64,000 nucleotides of DNA from Aquisphaera insulae (GTDB lineage Bacteria; Planctomycetota; Planctomycetia; Isosphaerales; Isosphaeraceae), in NCBI RefSeq assembly GCF_011064615.1, contig NZ_JAALJH010000042.1:1-64000 (forward strand). The letters run 5' to 3'. The number at the start of each line of letters is the position of its first letter. Position 1 is the first letter of the stretch. Below the pieces are notes generated by a model. It was not told the origin of the DNA. It worked only from the letters and a program-made list of their open reading frames with translations, and searched no databases. A program made the translations under genes and the position numbers. Below are positions 18,431 through 27,993 of this stretch, in pieces.

Positions 18431-18976
18431 ATGCCAGTTTTCGCCGAACGTATGAAGGACCTCACGGAACACCTGCGAGCCTCCATCGAGGGTCGCGGGG
18501 TCGCCCTCGGCCAGGTCCACCAGGCCACCCACCATCTGCTCGGAGAGGCACGCACCTTCATGGGCAACATCTCCCTCGAGCATCAGCATCGTGCGGAGGA
18601 GCTGCACGAGATGCTCGAGACCTTCCACGACGACCTGAAGGACAAGGTCGCCGAGATGCGCACCAACCATCGCGATGGCCTGGCGGCCTCGCGGGCCGAG
18701 ATGAGGCGCAAGCTCGAAGAGAATCGGGCGGCACGACACAGCACCGTGGCGGAGATGCGAAACGCCTTCGCCGAGGCTCGACACGCGGTCGCCGATGACC
18801 TGCGCGCGGCCGGATTCGCCTGGCGCGAATTCACGGTGAGCCGCCATCACGGCGGCACGCCCGCGACTCCCGCGGAGGCTCACCACGCCGCTCCCGCTGA
18901 GGAGCCGGCCGGGGCGAAGCCCGCTGGGGCCAAGCGGGCGGCCACCAAGACAAGACCGAGAGGACGGGGTAAGTAG
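18431..18976 (+). CDS. GvpC-like coiled-coil protein with histone-like tail
   Basis: 181 residues. Residues 1-140 are charged helix, with segments of about 30 residues that look loosely repeated (LEHQHRAEELHEMLETF, MRTNHRDGLAASRAEM, MRNAFAEARHAVADDL). The last 45 residues are Ala/Pro/Lys/Arg-rich (AKRAATKTRPRGRGK), like histone H1-type tails. No signal peptide or membrane segment. It takes the place of GvpC, the external strengthening protein, directly after gvpA; GvpC also consists of helical 33-residue repeats, but I cannot demonstrate a proper repeat match. It could instead be an unrelated scaffold or DNA-binding protein. GAGGAG 8 bases upstream of the ATG fixes the start. Confidence 0.65.
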   Translation: MPVFAERMKDLTEHLRASIEGRGVALGQVHQATHHLLGEARTFMGNISLEHQHRAEELHEMLETFHDDLKDKVAEMRTNHRDGLAASRAEMRRKLEENRAARHSTVAEMRNAFAEARHAVADDLRAAGFAWREFTVSRHHGGTPATPAEAHHAAPAEEPAGAKPAGAKRAATKTRPRGRGK

Positions 18977-18995
18977 CCCCGACCCTCATCGCCTT

Positions 18996-19052
18996 GGACC
19001 GTCCGGGCAAGAGCGAACCTGGTGTCGCGGTGTCGCTCTGCCCGGCCGGTCC
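18996..19052 (+). terminator. Long hairpin between the GvpC-like gene and gvpN
   Basis: GGACCGTCCGGGCAAGAGCG (18996-19015, extended by one A) pairs with TCGCTCTGCCCGGCCGGTCC (19033-19052), giving a stem of about 20 bp with one bulge and one mismatch around a 16-base loop. It begins 20 bases after the stop of the GvpC-like gene and ends 51 bases before the preferred gvpN start. It may stop or weaken transcription so that shell genes outnumber the assembly genes, or protect the upstream mRNA. Confidence 0.6.
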
Positions 19053-19103
19053 ATGGGTGATCAACCGAGGAATCACCGAATCGACCTGGGAGGCCTTTTC
19101 GCC

Positions 19104-20147
19104 GTGAACGCCGAAGACCTGAGCCTGCTCGCGCTCAAGCAGAAGCCCGATTTCGTGGAGACGCCCGTGGTGAGGAGCCTTTGCGAGCGGGCGACCTCCT
19201 ACCTGAACGCGGGCTATCCGATCCACTTCAGCGGGCCGGCGGGAACCGGCAAGACGACACTGGCCATGCACGCGGCGGCCAAGATGGGCAGGCCCGTCGC
19301 CCTGATCCACGGGGACGACGAGTATGGCTCCTCCGACCTGGTCGGGGGGCAGCTCGGCTACCGGTCGACGCGAGTCGTCGACAACTTCATCCACTCCGTC
19401 ATGAAGACGGAGGAGAACGTGGCGAAGACCTGGGTGGACCATCGCCTGACGAACGCGTGCAAGTATGGTTTCACCGTGATCTACGACGAGTTCAATCGCT
19501 CGCGCCCCGAGGCCAACAACGTCCTCCTGGCCATCCTCGAGGAGAGGCTGCTGGAGATGCCGTCGGGCCGCGTCAACGAGGGATACATCTCGGTCCATCC
19601 CAACTTCCGGGCCATCTTCACGAGCAACCCGGAGGAATACGCGGGCGTGCACAAGACCCAGGACGCCCTGCTGGACAGGATGATCACGATCACCGTCGGC
19701 CAGTATGACCGCGAGACCGAGGTCGAGATCACGGCGGCGAAATCGGGCCTCGCCCGCGCCGACGCCGAGCGGATCGTCGACATCGTCCGCGAGTTCCGGG
19801 GGCTGGGGGTGCATCAACTGCCGCCGACGGTGCGGGCCAGCATCATGATCGCGAGGGTCGCGTCCCTCCGCGGGGCCAGCATCCGGAGCGAGGACCCGAT
19901 CTTCCGGGAGACCTGCCGCGACGTGCTCCGCATCGACGCGATCAAGGTCACCCGCGAGGGGACCCCGGCCGCCTCGACCTGGCTCGACGAGATCCTCGAT
20001 CGCAACTGCGCGACGGCCAAGAACGAGGCGCGGAGGAGGTCGGCCCCGGCACGCGGCCTGTCCCTCAAGCGTCAGGAGCTGGAGGGCGCGGAAGCCCTCT
20101 TCTCCGGCAACGGCCTTCAGGAATGCAAAGGGTTCGACGTCAACTGA
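19104..20147 (+). CDS. gvpN: Gas vesicle protein GvpN, MoxR-type AAA+ ATPase
   Basis: 347 residues from GTG 19104, chosen because GGGAGG lies 10 bases upstream and the protein then begins, as in other GvpN proteins, shortly before PDFVETPVVR. An ATG at 19053 lies directly at the base of a hairpin and is less likely. Walker A GPAGTGKTT is at 44-52, Walker B VIYDEFNRS near 125-133, and sensor 1 FTSNPEEYAG follows. GvpN is an ATPase needed for efficient vesicle growth. It is followed within 18 bases by the next gene, forming the start of a tight rightward series running to 23.9 kb. Confidence 0.95.
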   Translation: MNAEDLSLLALKQKPDFVETPVVRSLCERATSYLNAGYPIHFSGPAGTGKTTLAMHAAAKMGRPVALIHGDDEYGSSDLVGGQLGYRSTRVVDNFIHSVMKTEENVAKTWVDHRLTNACKYGFTVIYDEFNRSRPEANNVLLAILEERLLEMPSGRVNEGYISVHPNFRAIFTSNPEEYAGVHKTQDALLDRMITITVGQYDRETEVEITAAKSGLARADAERIVDIVREFRGLGVHQLPPTVRASIMIARVASLRGASIRSEDPIFRETCRDVLRIDAIKVTREGTPAASTWLDEILDRNCATAKNEARRRSAPARGLSLKRQELEGAEALFSGNGLQECKGFDVN

Positions 20148-20165
20148 ACACCAGCGGAGGAGACC

Positions 20166-20513
20166 GTGGCAATCGAACGCAGGGGGGTCCAGGGGATTCG
20201 CACGATGGCCGGGCTTCACGACCAGCGTCGGTCCCGGACCACGGCCGGGGCGTTGATCGAGCTCTCGGCCCTCGCCAACGAGAGGCAGCTCCTGGAACGA
20301 GAGGTCGCCCGGGCCTCGCGCCGGGGCAGGGAAATCCATCGCCGACTCAAGGAGATCGAGTCCAAGGAAGTGCGGCTGATGGGGATCGTCCGCGACGGAG
20401 TCCCCGTCCAGGGAGGGATCGACACGCCGTCGCCGACGTCCCGATTCGAGCCCCAGGCGGCCCCGGAGGTCATGCCCGGGGGCCCCCTCAAGGTCAGCGA
20501 GTTCTCCTACTGA
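20166..20513 (+). CDS. Small helical gas vesicle locus protein, unassigned
   Basis: 115 residues from GTG 20166, with GGAGGAG 4 to 5 bases upstream. A basic start (ERRGVQGIRTMAGLHDQRRS) is followed by a long charged helix (LIELSALANERQLLEREVAR and on to KEIESKEVRLMGIV), then a Pro-rich tail. The arrangement suggests a short coiled coil. It sits between gvpN and a gvpF/L with 18-base gaps on both sides, so it is almost certainly part of the same transcript. I know of no assigned function. It might be an assembly adaptor comparable to other small helical Gvp factors. Confidence 0.7.
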   Translation: MAIERRGVQGIRTMAGLHDQRRSRTTAGALIELSALANERQLLEREVARASRRGREIHRRLKEIESKEVRLMGIVRDGVPVQGGIDTPSPTSRFEPQAAPEVMPGGPLKVSEFSY

Positions 20514-20531
20514 ACAGGAAGGAATCTAGTC

Positions 20532-21314
20532 ATGTCTGCCCTCGCATCACCCCAACCGCTGAAGGCCGTCGCCAGGGGCCGCTACCTCTATGCGATCGCG
20601 GAAGACGTGCCCGACGGCGAGGTCTTCGACTACCTCGGGCTGGACGGATCCGAGGTCCATTCCATCGGCGATGGTCACATATCGGCGATCGTGAGCGACC
20701 TGCCTAACCAGAAGCTCCGGCCCGAGCGCAGGAGGCTGGCCGCCCACCACGAGGTCCTCCGGCGGCTCATGGACGGGCGTGCCGTCCTGCCGATCGCCTT
20801 CGGGATCGTGGCCGACGGCCCCGAGGCCGTCCTCCGGATCCTCAGGGTCAACCGGGACGCCTTCTCGGAGCAGCTCGACAAGGTCCGCGGACGCGTCGAG
20901 ATGGGGCTGCGCGTCTCCTGGGACGTACCGAACATCTTCGAGTACATGATCTCTCGCCACGAGGAACTCCGGTCGCTGCGGGACCGGATCTTCCGGGGCG
21001 GCCGTGAGTCGACCCAGGATGACAAGATCGACCTCGGCCGCGCCTTCGACCGGCTCCTCAACCAGGATCGAGAGGCCTACCTCGGACGGATCAGCGAGTC
21101 GCTCGAGGGCCACGCCGCGGAGGTCAAGTCGAACCCACCTCGCTCCGAACGCGAGGTCCTGAACCTCGCCTTCCTGGTCGCCCGCGACGAGCTGCCGGCC
21201 TTCGAGCAGGCGGTGCTCGAGGTCGCGGGACGCTTCGACAACAACTTCGCCTTCGACATCAATGGGCCCTGGCCGTGCCACAACTTCGTCGAGATCTCGC
21301 TCCAGTTGTCGTGA
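20532..21314 (+). CDS. Gas vesicle protein GvpF/GvpL family (copy 2)
   Basis: 260 residues. GRYLYAIAED at the start, the central AVLPIAFGIVADG block, the coiled helix FDRLLNQDREAYLGRI and the terminal FAFDINGPWPCHNFVEI strand are the landmarks of GvpF/L. It is closer to the usual GvpF/L pattern than copy 1 at 16.4 kb. The start has AGGAAGGA 8 bases upstream. The protein should act in GvpA handling during assembly. It is flanked by the small helical gene and gvpG at 18 and 21 bases. Confidence 0.92.
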   Translation: MSALASPQPLKAVARGRYLYAIAEDVPDGEVFDYLGLDGSEVHSIGDGHISAIVSDLPNQKLRPERRRLAAHHEVLRRLMDGRAVLPIAFGIVADGPEAVLRILRVNRDAFSEQLDKVRGRVEMGLRVSWDVPNIFEYMISRHEELRSLRDRIFRGGRESTQDDKIDLGRAFDRLLNQDREAYLGRISESLEGHAAEVKSNPPRSEREVLNLAFLVARDELPAFEQAVLEVAGRFDNNFAFDINGPWPCHNFVEISLQLS

Positions 21315-21335
21315 CCGGACCCGGAGGGCCCAGCC

Positions 21336-21749
21336 ATGATGCTCGTCGATGACGTCGCCCTGTTCCCGTTCAAAGCGATCCTCAAGGTCTTCCGCGAGAT
21401 CTACAACGCGGCGGTCCAGGATCTCGAGCAGGAAGGCGACCGCCTGCGGCTGGAGCTGAGCCAGCTCTATCTTGGCCTCGAATCGGGCGCCATCGACGAG
21501 GTCACGTTCGACGACCGGGAACGCGCCATCCTGGACAGGCTGGACGAAATCGAGGCCAGGGACGGCACCGCCGCGGACGAGGAGCGATACCTGGAAGAGG
21601 GAGCGGTCGGCGATGAGGCCCGGGATGAACTCGACGAAGAGGACCCGGGTCCGGACGACGATGATGATGATGACGAAGACGAAGACGAAGACGATGACGA
21701 TGATGTCGTCGTCGAATCCCGGGGCCCTCTCTCCGGCGACGATTCCTGA
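21336..21749 (+). CDS. gvpG: Gas vesicle protein GvpG with long acidic tail
   Basis: 137 residues. Residues 1-85 match GvpG: FPFKAILKVFREIYNAAVQD followed by a helix ending RERAILDRLDEIEAR. The remainder is a highly acidic low-complexity tail with long runs of Asp and Glu (positions about 107-128), then a short VVVESRGPLSGDDS end. Typical GvpG proteins are about 80-90 residues, so the tail roughly adds half again. GvpG is a minor assembly factor that interacts with GvpF/L and GvpA. The tail might act as a charged chaperone-like arm, but this is a guess. GGAGGG precedes the start by 8 bases. Confidence 0.85.
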   Translation: MMLVDDVALFPFKAILKVFREIYNAAVQDLEQEGDRLRLELSQLYLGLESGAIDEVTFDDRERAILDRLDEIEARDGTAADEERYLEEGAVGDEARDELDEEDPGPDDDDDDDEDEDEDDDDDVVVESRGPLSGDDS

Positions 21750-21873
21750 GCGAACGGCGCGAGAGGGTCCCGGGATGTCCCTTGAGTATCCGCCAAGACG
21801 CGGCGACGCCCCAGAATGGACGGCTTGCCTCCGGCGGGCCGAATGAATCGCGACCATCATAAGGAGCAATCCT

Positions 21874-22263
21874 GTGAGTCCTGCCCACATGACCGAGGTG
21901 ATCCAGACGCTGGAAGAGATCGAGGTCGATGCGGACGATCCGCGGTCCCTCATCGAGGCGACGTCCCGCTCCGCGGCCCCCGTGGTGCTGCCGCCGCGAC
22001 CGGCGCCCCCCAGCGAGGAGCCGGAGCTTCATCACCGCGCGCAGGTCCTGGACCACCTGCTTGGCATGGCCAGGCAATACGCCAGGAACGGGTCGATCCG
22101 CCAGGCGATCGAGCTCTTCTTCGAGGTCGTCGCGGACCACGCCGGCACCTCGCAGGCCGTCGACGCCGAGGAACACCTGCTGGCGATCGCACAGCACTAT
22201 GAGGATCAGGGGGAACTCCGGCAGGCACGCGGGCTCTACGAGCGGTTGCTGAAAGTGAGCTGA
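21874..22263 (+). CDS. TPR-like small protein of the gas vesicle locus
   Basis: 129 residues from GTG 21874, with AAGGAG 8 bases upstream. The N-terminal 55 residues are acidic and Pro-rich. The C-terminal half consists of paired helices resembling two TPR units: LLGMARQYARNGSIRQAIEL, then HLLAIAQHYEDQGELRQARG. TPR units mediate protein-protein contacts. It lies between gvpG and a gvpA-family gene, with only three bases to the latter, so it is probably co-transcribed and co-translated. No specific Gvp family is known to me for it; an assembly scaffold role is inference. Confidence 0.7.
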   Translation: MSPAHMTEVIQTLEEIEVDADDPRSLIEATSRSAAPVVLPPRPAPPSEEPELHHRAQVLDHLLGMARQYARNGSIRQAIELFFEVVADHAGTSQAVDAEEHLLAIAQHYEDQGELRQARGLYERLLKVS

Positions 22264-22266
22264 GCC

Positions 22267-22524
22267 ATGGACACACCGGTTGAACTCGCGGGAATCTTCC
22301 AGGACCCCGATCCGCTCGAGCTGGATCCCGAGCGGCAGATCACCCTCTGCGAAACCCTGGATCGCGTCCTGAACGCCGGGGTCGTCGTGGCCGGCGAGCT
22401 GATCATCTCGGTCGCGGGCGTCGATCTGATCTATCTGAACCTGCAGGTCCTCTTAGCTTCGGTGGAAGCGGCCTGCCGCCCCATCCCGATCCTGGAAGGG
22501 GTGCCGTATGGAGGTGCCGCATGA
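22267..22524 (+). CDS. GvpA-family minor protein (GvpJ/M/S type)
   Basis: 85 residues. The GvpA-like core reads ITLCETLDRVLNAGVVVAGE then LIISVAGVDLIYLNLQVLLA; it is preceded by an acidic 24-residue extension. The VDLIYLNL core is typical of the GvpJ/M/S group rather than GvpA. These minor proteins are believed to nucleate vesicles or form the conical caps. Its last four bases (ATGA) overlap the gvpK start, so the two are translationally coupled. Confidence 0.88.
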   Translation: MDTPVELAGIFQDPDPLELDPERQITLCETLDRVLNAGVVVAGELIISVAGVDLIYLNLQVLLASVEAACRPIPILEGVPYGGAA

Positions 22525-22868
22525 CCGAGTCGGTCGCATCGCGGGCACGGTTGTCCGGCCTCCCCCGAGAGCCCATGCTCGACCGTCCCCCGGCTTCCTC
22601 TTCCGGGCTCAGGGTCGCCTTCGATCCGGGTGACGTCCAGAGTGGCCTGGGGAAGCTGGTGCTGACGGTCGTGGAGCTCATTCGCCAGCTCCTGGAGCGG
22701 CAGGCCATCCATCGCATGGAGGCCGGCTCGCTCACGGAGGAGGAGGTCGAGCGACTGGGCCTGACCTTCCTCCAGTTGAGCGAACAGATCGCCCGGCTTC
22801 GCGAGCAATTTAGGCTCCTCGAGGAGGACCTGAATCTCGACCTCGGCCCCCTCGGAAAGCTGCTCTGA
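22521..22868 (+). CDS. gvpK: Gas vesicle protein GvpK
   Basis: 115 residues. The GvpK signature is clear: DVQSGLGKLVLTVVELIRQL then LERQAIHRMEAGSLTEEEVE and a C-terminal helix (FLQLSEQIARLREQF). The N-terminal 35 residues are variable. GvpK is an essential small helical assembly factor in most bacterial gas vesicle loci. It is coupled by ATGA overlap to the gvpJ/M/S gene before it, and 88 bases separate it from the next gene. Confidence 0.95.
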   Translation: MTESVASRARLSGLPREPMLDRPPASSSGLRVAFDPGDVQSGLGKLVLTVVELIRQLLERQAIHRMEAGSLTEEEVERLGLTFLQLSEQIARLREQFRLLEEDLNLDLGPLGKLL

Positions 22869-22956
22869 GTTGGTGGCCCTCCTCGCAATCCGCCGCGGTC
22901 CGAGGTCCGGGAAGCCGGGCCGATGGCCGCGATTCACCCGAGAAGGGATGGCAATC

Positions 22957-23328
22957 ATGGAAACCAAGAGACGAATGCGACGGCCCCTGCGGCCCCAGGA
23001 ATACGTCCCCTGCGCCTTCTGCCAGGGGCGGGGGACCGATCCCTTCGGCGTCATGTCGGAGCTCTCCGTCTGCGGTGCCTGCCAGGGGGAAGGCCGACTG
23101 CTCGTGGACGTGCCGCACGTGCCATGCGTCTACTGCGGCGGATCCGGGAGCTACAAGACCTATCGCTGTCCCGTCTGCTCCGGCTCTGGCGTCGTCCCCG
23201 AGATGGACGGACCGACCGTCTCATGCGGGGAATGTCGGGGACGGGGGGCCGACCCCTCCAGCGGCCTCGTCTGCCTTCACTGTCACGGGAGGGGCCGAAT
23301 CCCGGAACTTTCGGGGAGAGTCCGATGA
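22957..23328 (+). CDS. DnaJ-type zinc-finger protein without J domain
   Basis: 123 residues containing six CxxCxGxG-type motifs: CAFCQGRG, CGACQGEG, CVYCGGSG, CPVCSGSG, CGECRGRG and CLHCHGRG. DnaJ/Hsp40 has four such motifs in its zinc domain and an N-terminal J domain; here there is no J domain and no substrate-binding domain. It should bind two or three zinc ions and may act as a thiol or folding chaperone. The ATG at 22957 has AAGGGA upstream; 22948 is an alternative. Its position between gvpK and a further gvp gene, with an ATGA overlap to the next frame, suggests a role in Gvp folding, which is inference. Confidence 0.75.
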   Translation: METKRRMRRPLRPQEYVPCAFCQGRGTDPFGVMSELSVCGACQGEGRLLVDVPHVPCVYCGGSGSYKTYRCPVCSGSGVVPEMDGPTVSCGECRGRGADPSSGLVCLHCHGRGRIPELSGRVR

Positions 23329-23555
23329 CGACACGCATCAAGCAATACAAGGACGTTCAGACCTCGCTCAGAGGCTCCGCGTTCCGACGCGCCAGCCACG
23401 ATGGCCGGACCGTGATGCTCCGGGCCATCGCCACCGGCGGCCCCCTTCGTCGAGAGCCCCGCTCGATCTCCCGGACACCGGGAGGCCGCCCCGCGGGGCC
23501 CGTTGATTCCAGAGCCCGCGTGGCGCAGGCGCGGAACCTGCATCTCCCGGACTGA
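23325..23555 (+). CDS. Small basic protein of the gas vesicle locus
   Basis: 76 residues, ATG at 23325 overlapping the previous stop (ATGA) with GGGGAGAG upstream. It is rich in Arg (for example RGSAFRRASHDGRTVMLRAI) and Pro/Gly in the second half, and probably lacks a compact fold. I do not recognise it. The overlap favours a real, coupled gene, but its composition could also fit a non-functional frame, so confidence is moderate. Confidence 0.5.
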   Translation: MTTRIKQYKDVQTSLRGSAFRRASHDGRTVMLRAIATGGPLRREPRSISRTPGGRPAGPVDSRARVAQARNLHLPD

Positions 23556-23577
23556 CCTCGAGCTCCTCCTTCCCAAC

Positions 23578-23928
23578 ATGGCTACGGAAATCTCACGATC
23601 TGCCGCCCATTCGATCCAGTCTGCAACGCTTGCAGACGTGCTGGAGCGAGTCCTCGACAAGGGGCTCGTGATCGCCGGCGACATCAAGATCAAGCTGGTG
23701 GACATCGAACTCCTCACCATCCAGATCCGGCTCGTCGTCGCCTCCGTCGAGAAGGCCCGCGAGATGGGGATGGACTGGTGGAGCTCGAATTCGGCGTTCC
23801 AGTCGAAGCCCGTGCAGGAGAAGGCGGAGATCAACGCCCTCCGCGAGCGGGTCGCCCAGCTCGAGTCGAGACTCGCCACGGAACAGCCCTGTCCCCAGCC
23901 CGAGGCCATCCCCGCGCCGGCCCGATGA
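23578..23928 (+). CDS. GvpA-family protein with C-terminal coiled coil (GvpJ-like)
   Basis: 116 residues. A GvpA-type core (LADVLERVLDKGLVIAGDIK, then LVDIELLTIQIRLVVASVEK) is followed by MGMDWWSS and a C-terminal coiled segment INALRERVAQLESRLA. The extension and DWW motif are typical of GvpJ-like or GvpA2/A3-like minor proteins, which are thought to sit at vesicle tips. No clear ribosome site precedes ATG 23578; coupling to the gene 22 bases upstream may supply translation. This is the last recognisable gas vesicle gene. Confidence 0.88.
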   Translation: MATEISRSAAHSIQSATLADVLERVLDKGLVIAGDIKIKLVDIELLTIQIRLVVASVEKAREMGMDWWSSNSAFQSKPVQEKAEINALRERVAQLESRLATEQPCPQPEAIPAPAR

Positions 23929-24726
23929 TCCGGACCGCGGGCGACCGAGGCGGGGGACCACGGCGTCGGACGCCGCGCGCATCCCCCGACGGGGCCGATG
24001 ACGACAACGCCCGTGCTCCCGACGCGATCCCCGCGCCGATCCGGCTCGCCCTCCCGGGCCGACCTCGCCGGAGCGTGCCGAACCGGGGGGCACGACCAGG
24101 CTCGCGCCGCGTGGCGGATCTCGTCGAGAGGGGCCGAAGGACCTCGAGGGCGCCCCGGATGTCGCTAACCATTGAACGATCATAGTAGATAGATAAGTAA
24201 GTGGAATATGGCCGCGACCCCGAAGTGGCTCCTCTCCCAACGCCATCTCGGTCGCGCTCGCCCTCGCCGCGTTCGCGCCGGCGGCGCTCGGGGTGATCCT
24301 GGCGATGTCGGCTGCCCCACCGGCGGGTCGCCGCGATGATAGCGGGCCTCGATGCTCGCCCCCTCGCCGACCATCCGGACCGAAGTCTCCGGTCCGGCCG
24401 ACTTCCGCCCCTTTCACCAGATCGCCATGAAGTGCGCCCTGACCCCGAGACGAGGGGCCGGGCGGACGATTCGACCCGGATCTTCGAGCGTCCGGACTCC
24501 GACGAATGGGCGAGGTTCGCAGCCGGAAACGGGCCCGCCGCACCACGCGGCGCGATCGACGGGCAAACCGGGACTTTCCCGGAATGGGCCCGAGTGTGGC
24601 CAGGAGCCGTTGACGGGACTCGTCGCATGGGGCGAGACTGACGCTTTCCTCCACGCCTGCGGAGGGCCGGGAGCCGCCGCTCCGCCGGGGAATCCCCCGC
24701 TCGAAACGAAAGGGACGAACATCATC
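23929..24726. other. Gene-free region after the gas vesicle locus
   Basis: 798 bases. No frame has a believable start plus coding bias. An AT-rich patch (24165-24215, including TTGAAC and several TAGATA-like steps) could be a promoter but lies over 500 bases before the peptidase gene. A stretch near 24240-24310 would encode a hydrophobic segment without a start codon. No terminator hairpin was found. Confidence 0.45.
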
Positions 24727-26877
<2,151 letters not shown>

Positions 26878-26909
26878 GCGAGGGATGGGGCGGGGGAGTC
26901 GTGGCGTCG

Positions 26910-26941
26910 CCGGGCGGCGAGGAGGCTTCCTCGCCGCCCGG
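26910..26941. terminator. Bidirectional terminator hairpin
   Basis: A perfect 14-bp stem (CCGGGCGGCGAGGA at 26910-26923 and its complement at 26928-26941) with loop GGCT, lying between the ends of the converging prolyl oligopeptidase and ThuA-like genes. Confidence 0.8.
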
Positions 26942-26950
26942 GGCCGGCCC

Positions 26951-27835
26951 TCACTTCGGGTCGAGGTTCTCGGTCAGCTCCCCGGCCGTGACCTTGCTGT
27001 CGAAGCCGCCGTCGGGGACGTCCAGGCCGGCGGTCCAGAGGATGGCGTTGAGGACGAGCTTGCGGAAGTTCGGGTCGCCGAAGTTCTTGTGGGCGTGGCC
27101 GCCCGTGAAGCCGAAGCCCCGGCCGCCGTCGGGGCGCTCGACGGCCCAGGCGATGACCTCATCCCGGCCCTTGCTGTCGAGGATGTGCTGATACGGGCCC
27201 CGCGGGGAGGCGGAGACGCCCTTGCGCGTCTCGTCGTCCGGCTTGGCGATCAGGATCGGCGTGATGCCCTTCATCTCGGGGCGGAAGCGGATGTTGAAGT
27301 ACCACTCGTCGCGGACGGCGAAGGGCTCCACGCCGGCGGTGATCGGATGCTTCGGCAGCGCCTTGACGTCGGCGATCCAGTGGGGATTGGTCGAGAAGCC
27401 GGTCTCGTAGTATCCGCCGATCCAGTCCAGGAACTTGTCCCCGGGCTGCCCCTTGGGGACCTCGACGGCGTAGTGCAGGCAGGCGATGCCGACGCCTTTC
27501 GCCGCCAGGGCCTGGAGCTTCTCGATGTGGTCGCCCTGGATCATCGGGTGGCCGCCGCCGCCGTCCATGAAGAAGATCAGGGCCTTGGCGCCTTCGAAGA
27601 CCGACTCATCCTTCGGCCAGCCGCCGGTGACGACGACGGGCTCGATGCCCGGCTTCTGGGCCAGGCACTTGGCCAGCAGCTTGCAGCCCGCGTTGAACTC
27701 ATGGTCGCCGGGGCCGTGGCTCGGGCGGCCGGCGATCAGGACGATCTTGGTGGTGTCGGCGGCCGACGCGGCGCGGGCGATGCTGCCCATCAGCAGGCCG
27801 ACGGTCATCAGGCCGATCGCGAGGTTTCTTGCCAT
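26951..27835 (-). CDS. Secreted ThuA-like domain protein
   Basis: 294 residues with a signal peptide (ARNLAIGLMTVGLLMGSIAR, cleavage near AASA). The rest is a ThuA-like class I amidotransferase fold: IVLIAGRPSHGPGDHEF, FMDGGGGHP, GVGIACLHYAVEVPKG and GFGFTGGHAHKNFG. ThuA-type proteins are linked to trehalose or other sugar use in rhizobia; in planctomycetes they are common exported proteins next to sugar oxidoreductases. Here it follows a Gfo/Idh/MocA gene on the same strand after a hairpin, which supports a carbohydrate role, though the substrate is unknown. Confidence 0.85.
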   Translation of the reverse strand: MARNLAIGLMTVGLLMGSIARAASAADTTKIVLIAGRPSHGPGDHEFNAGCKLLAKCLAQKPGIEPVVVTGGWPKDESVFEGAKALIFFMDGGGGHPMIQGDHIEKLQALAAKGVGIACLHYAVEVPKGQPGDKFLDWIGGYYETGFSTNPHWIADVKALPKHPITAGVEPFAVRDEWYFNIRFRPEMKGITPILIAKPDDETRKGVSASPRGPYQHILDSKGRDEVIAWAVERPDGGRGFGFTGGHAHKNFGDPNFRKLVLNAILWTAGLDVPDGGFDSKVTAGELTENLDPK

Positions 27836-27900
27836 GGAGGGACGGTCTCCATCGGTGGAATCTTGAGGTCGGGGAGGAACGATCATCGGGAACGAAACGC

Positions 27901-27935
27901 CCACCGGGCTCGTCGGCGGGGGCGAGGCCCGGTGG
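27901..27935 (-). terminator. Hairpin after the Gfo/Idh/MocA gene
   Basis: CCACCGGGCTCG (27901-27912) pairs with CGAGGCCCGGTGG (27923-27935), a 12-bp stem with one bulged G, about 60 bases past the stop of the oxidoreductase. Probable terminator or processing site before the ThuA-like gene. Confidence 0.55.
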
Positions 27936-27993
27936 GGCGTGTGTGGGTAGCGCGTCGAACGCATCGACTCCGATCGGGCCGGCTCGGGGCCGC

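Noticed and set aside
21467..21796. Minus-strand frame encoding a long serine run
   Set aside because: It is the reverse of the GvpG acidic tail codons and has no independent support.
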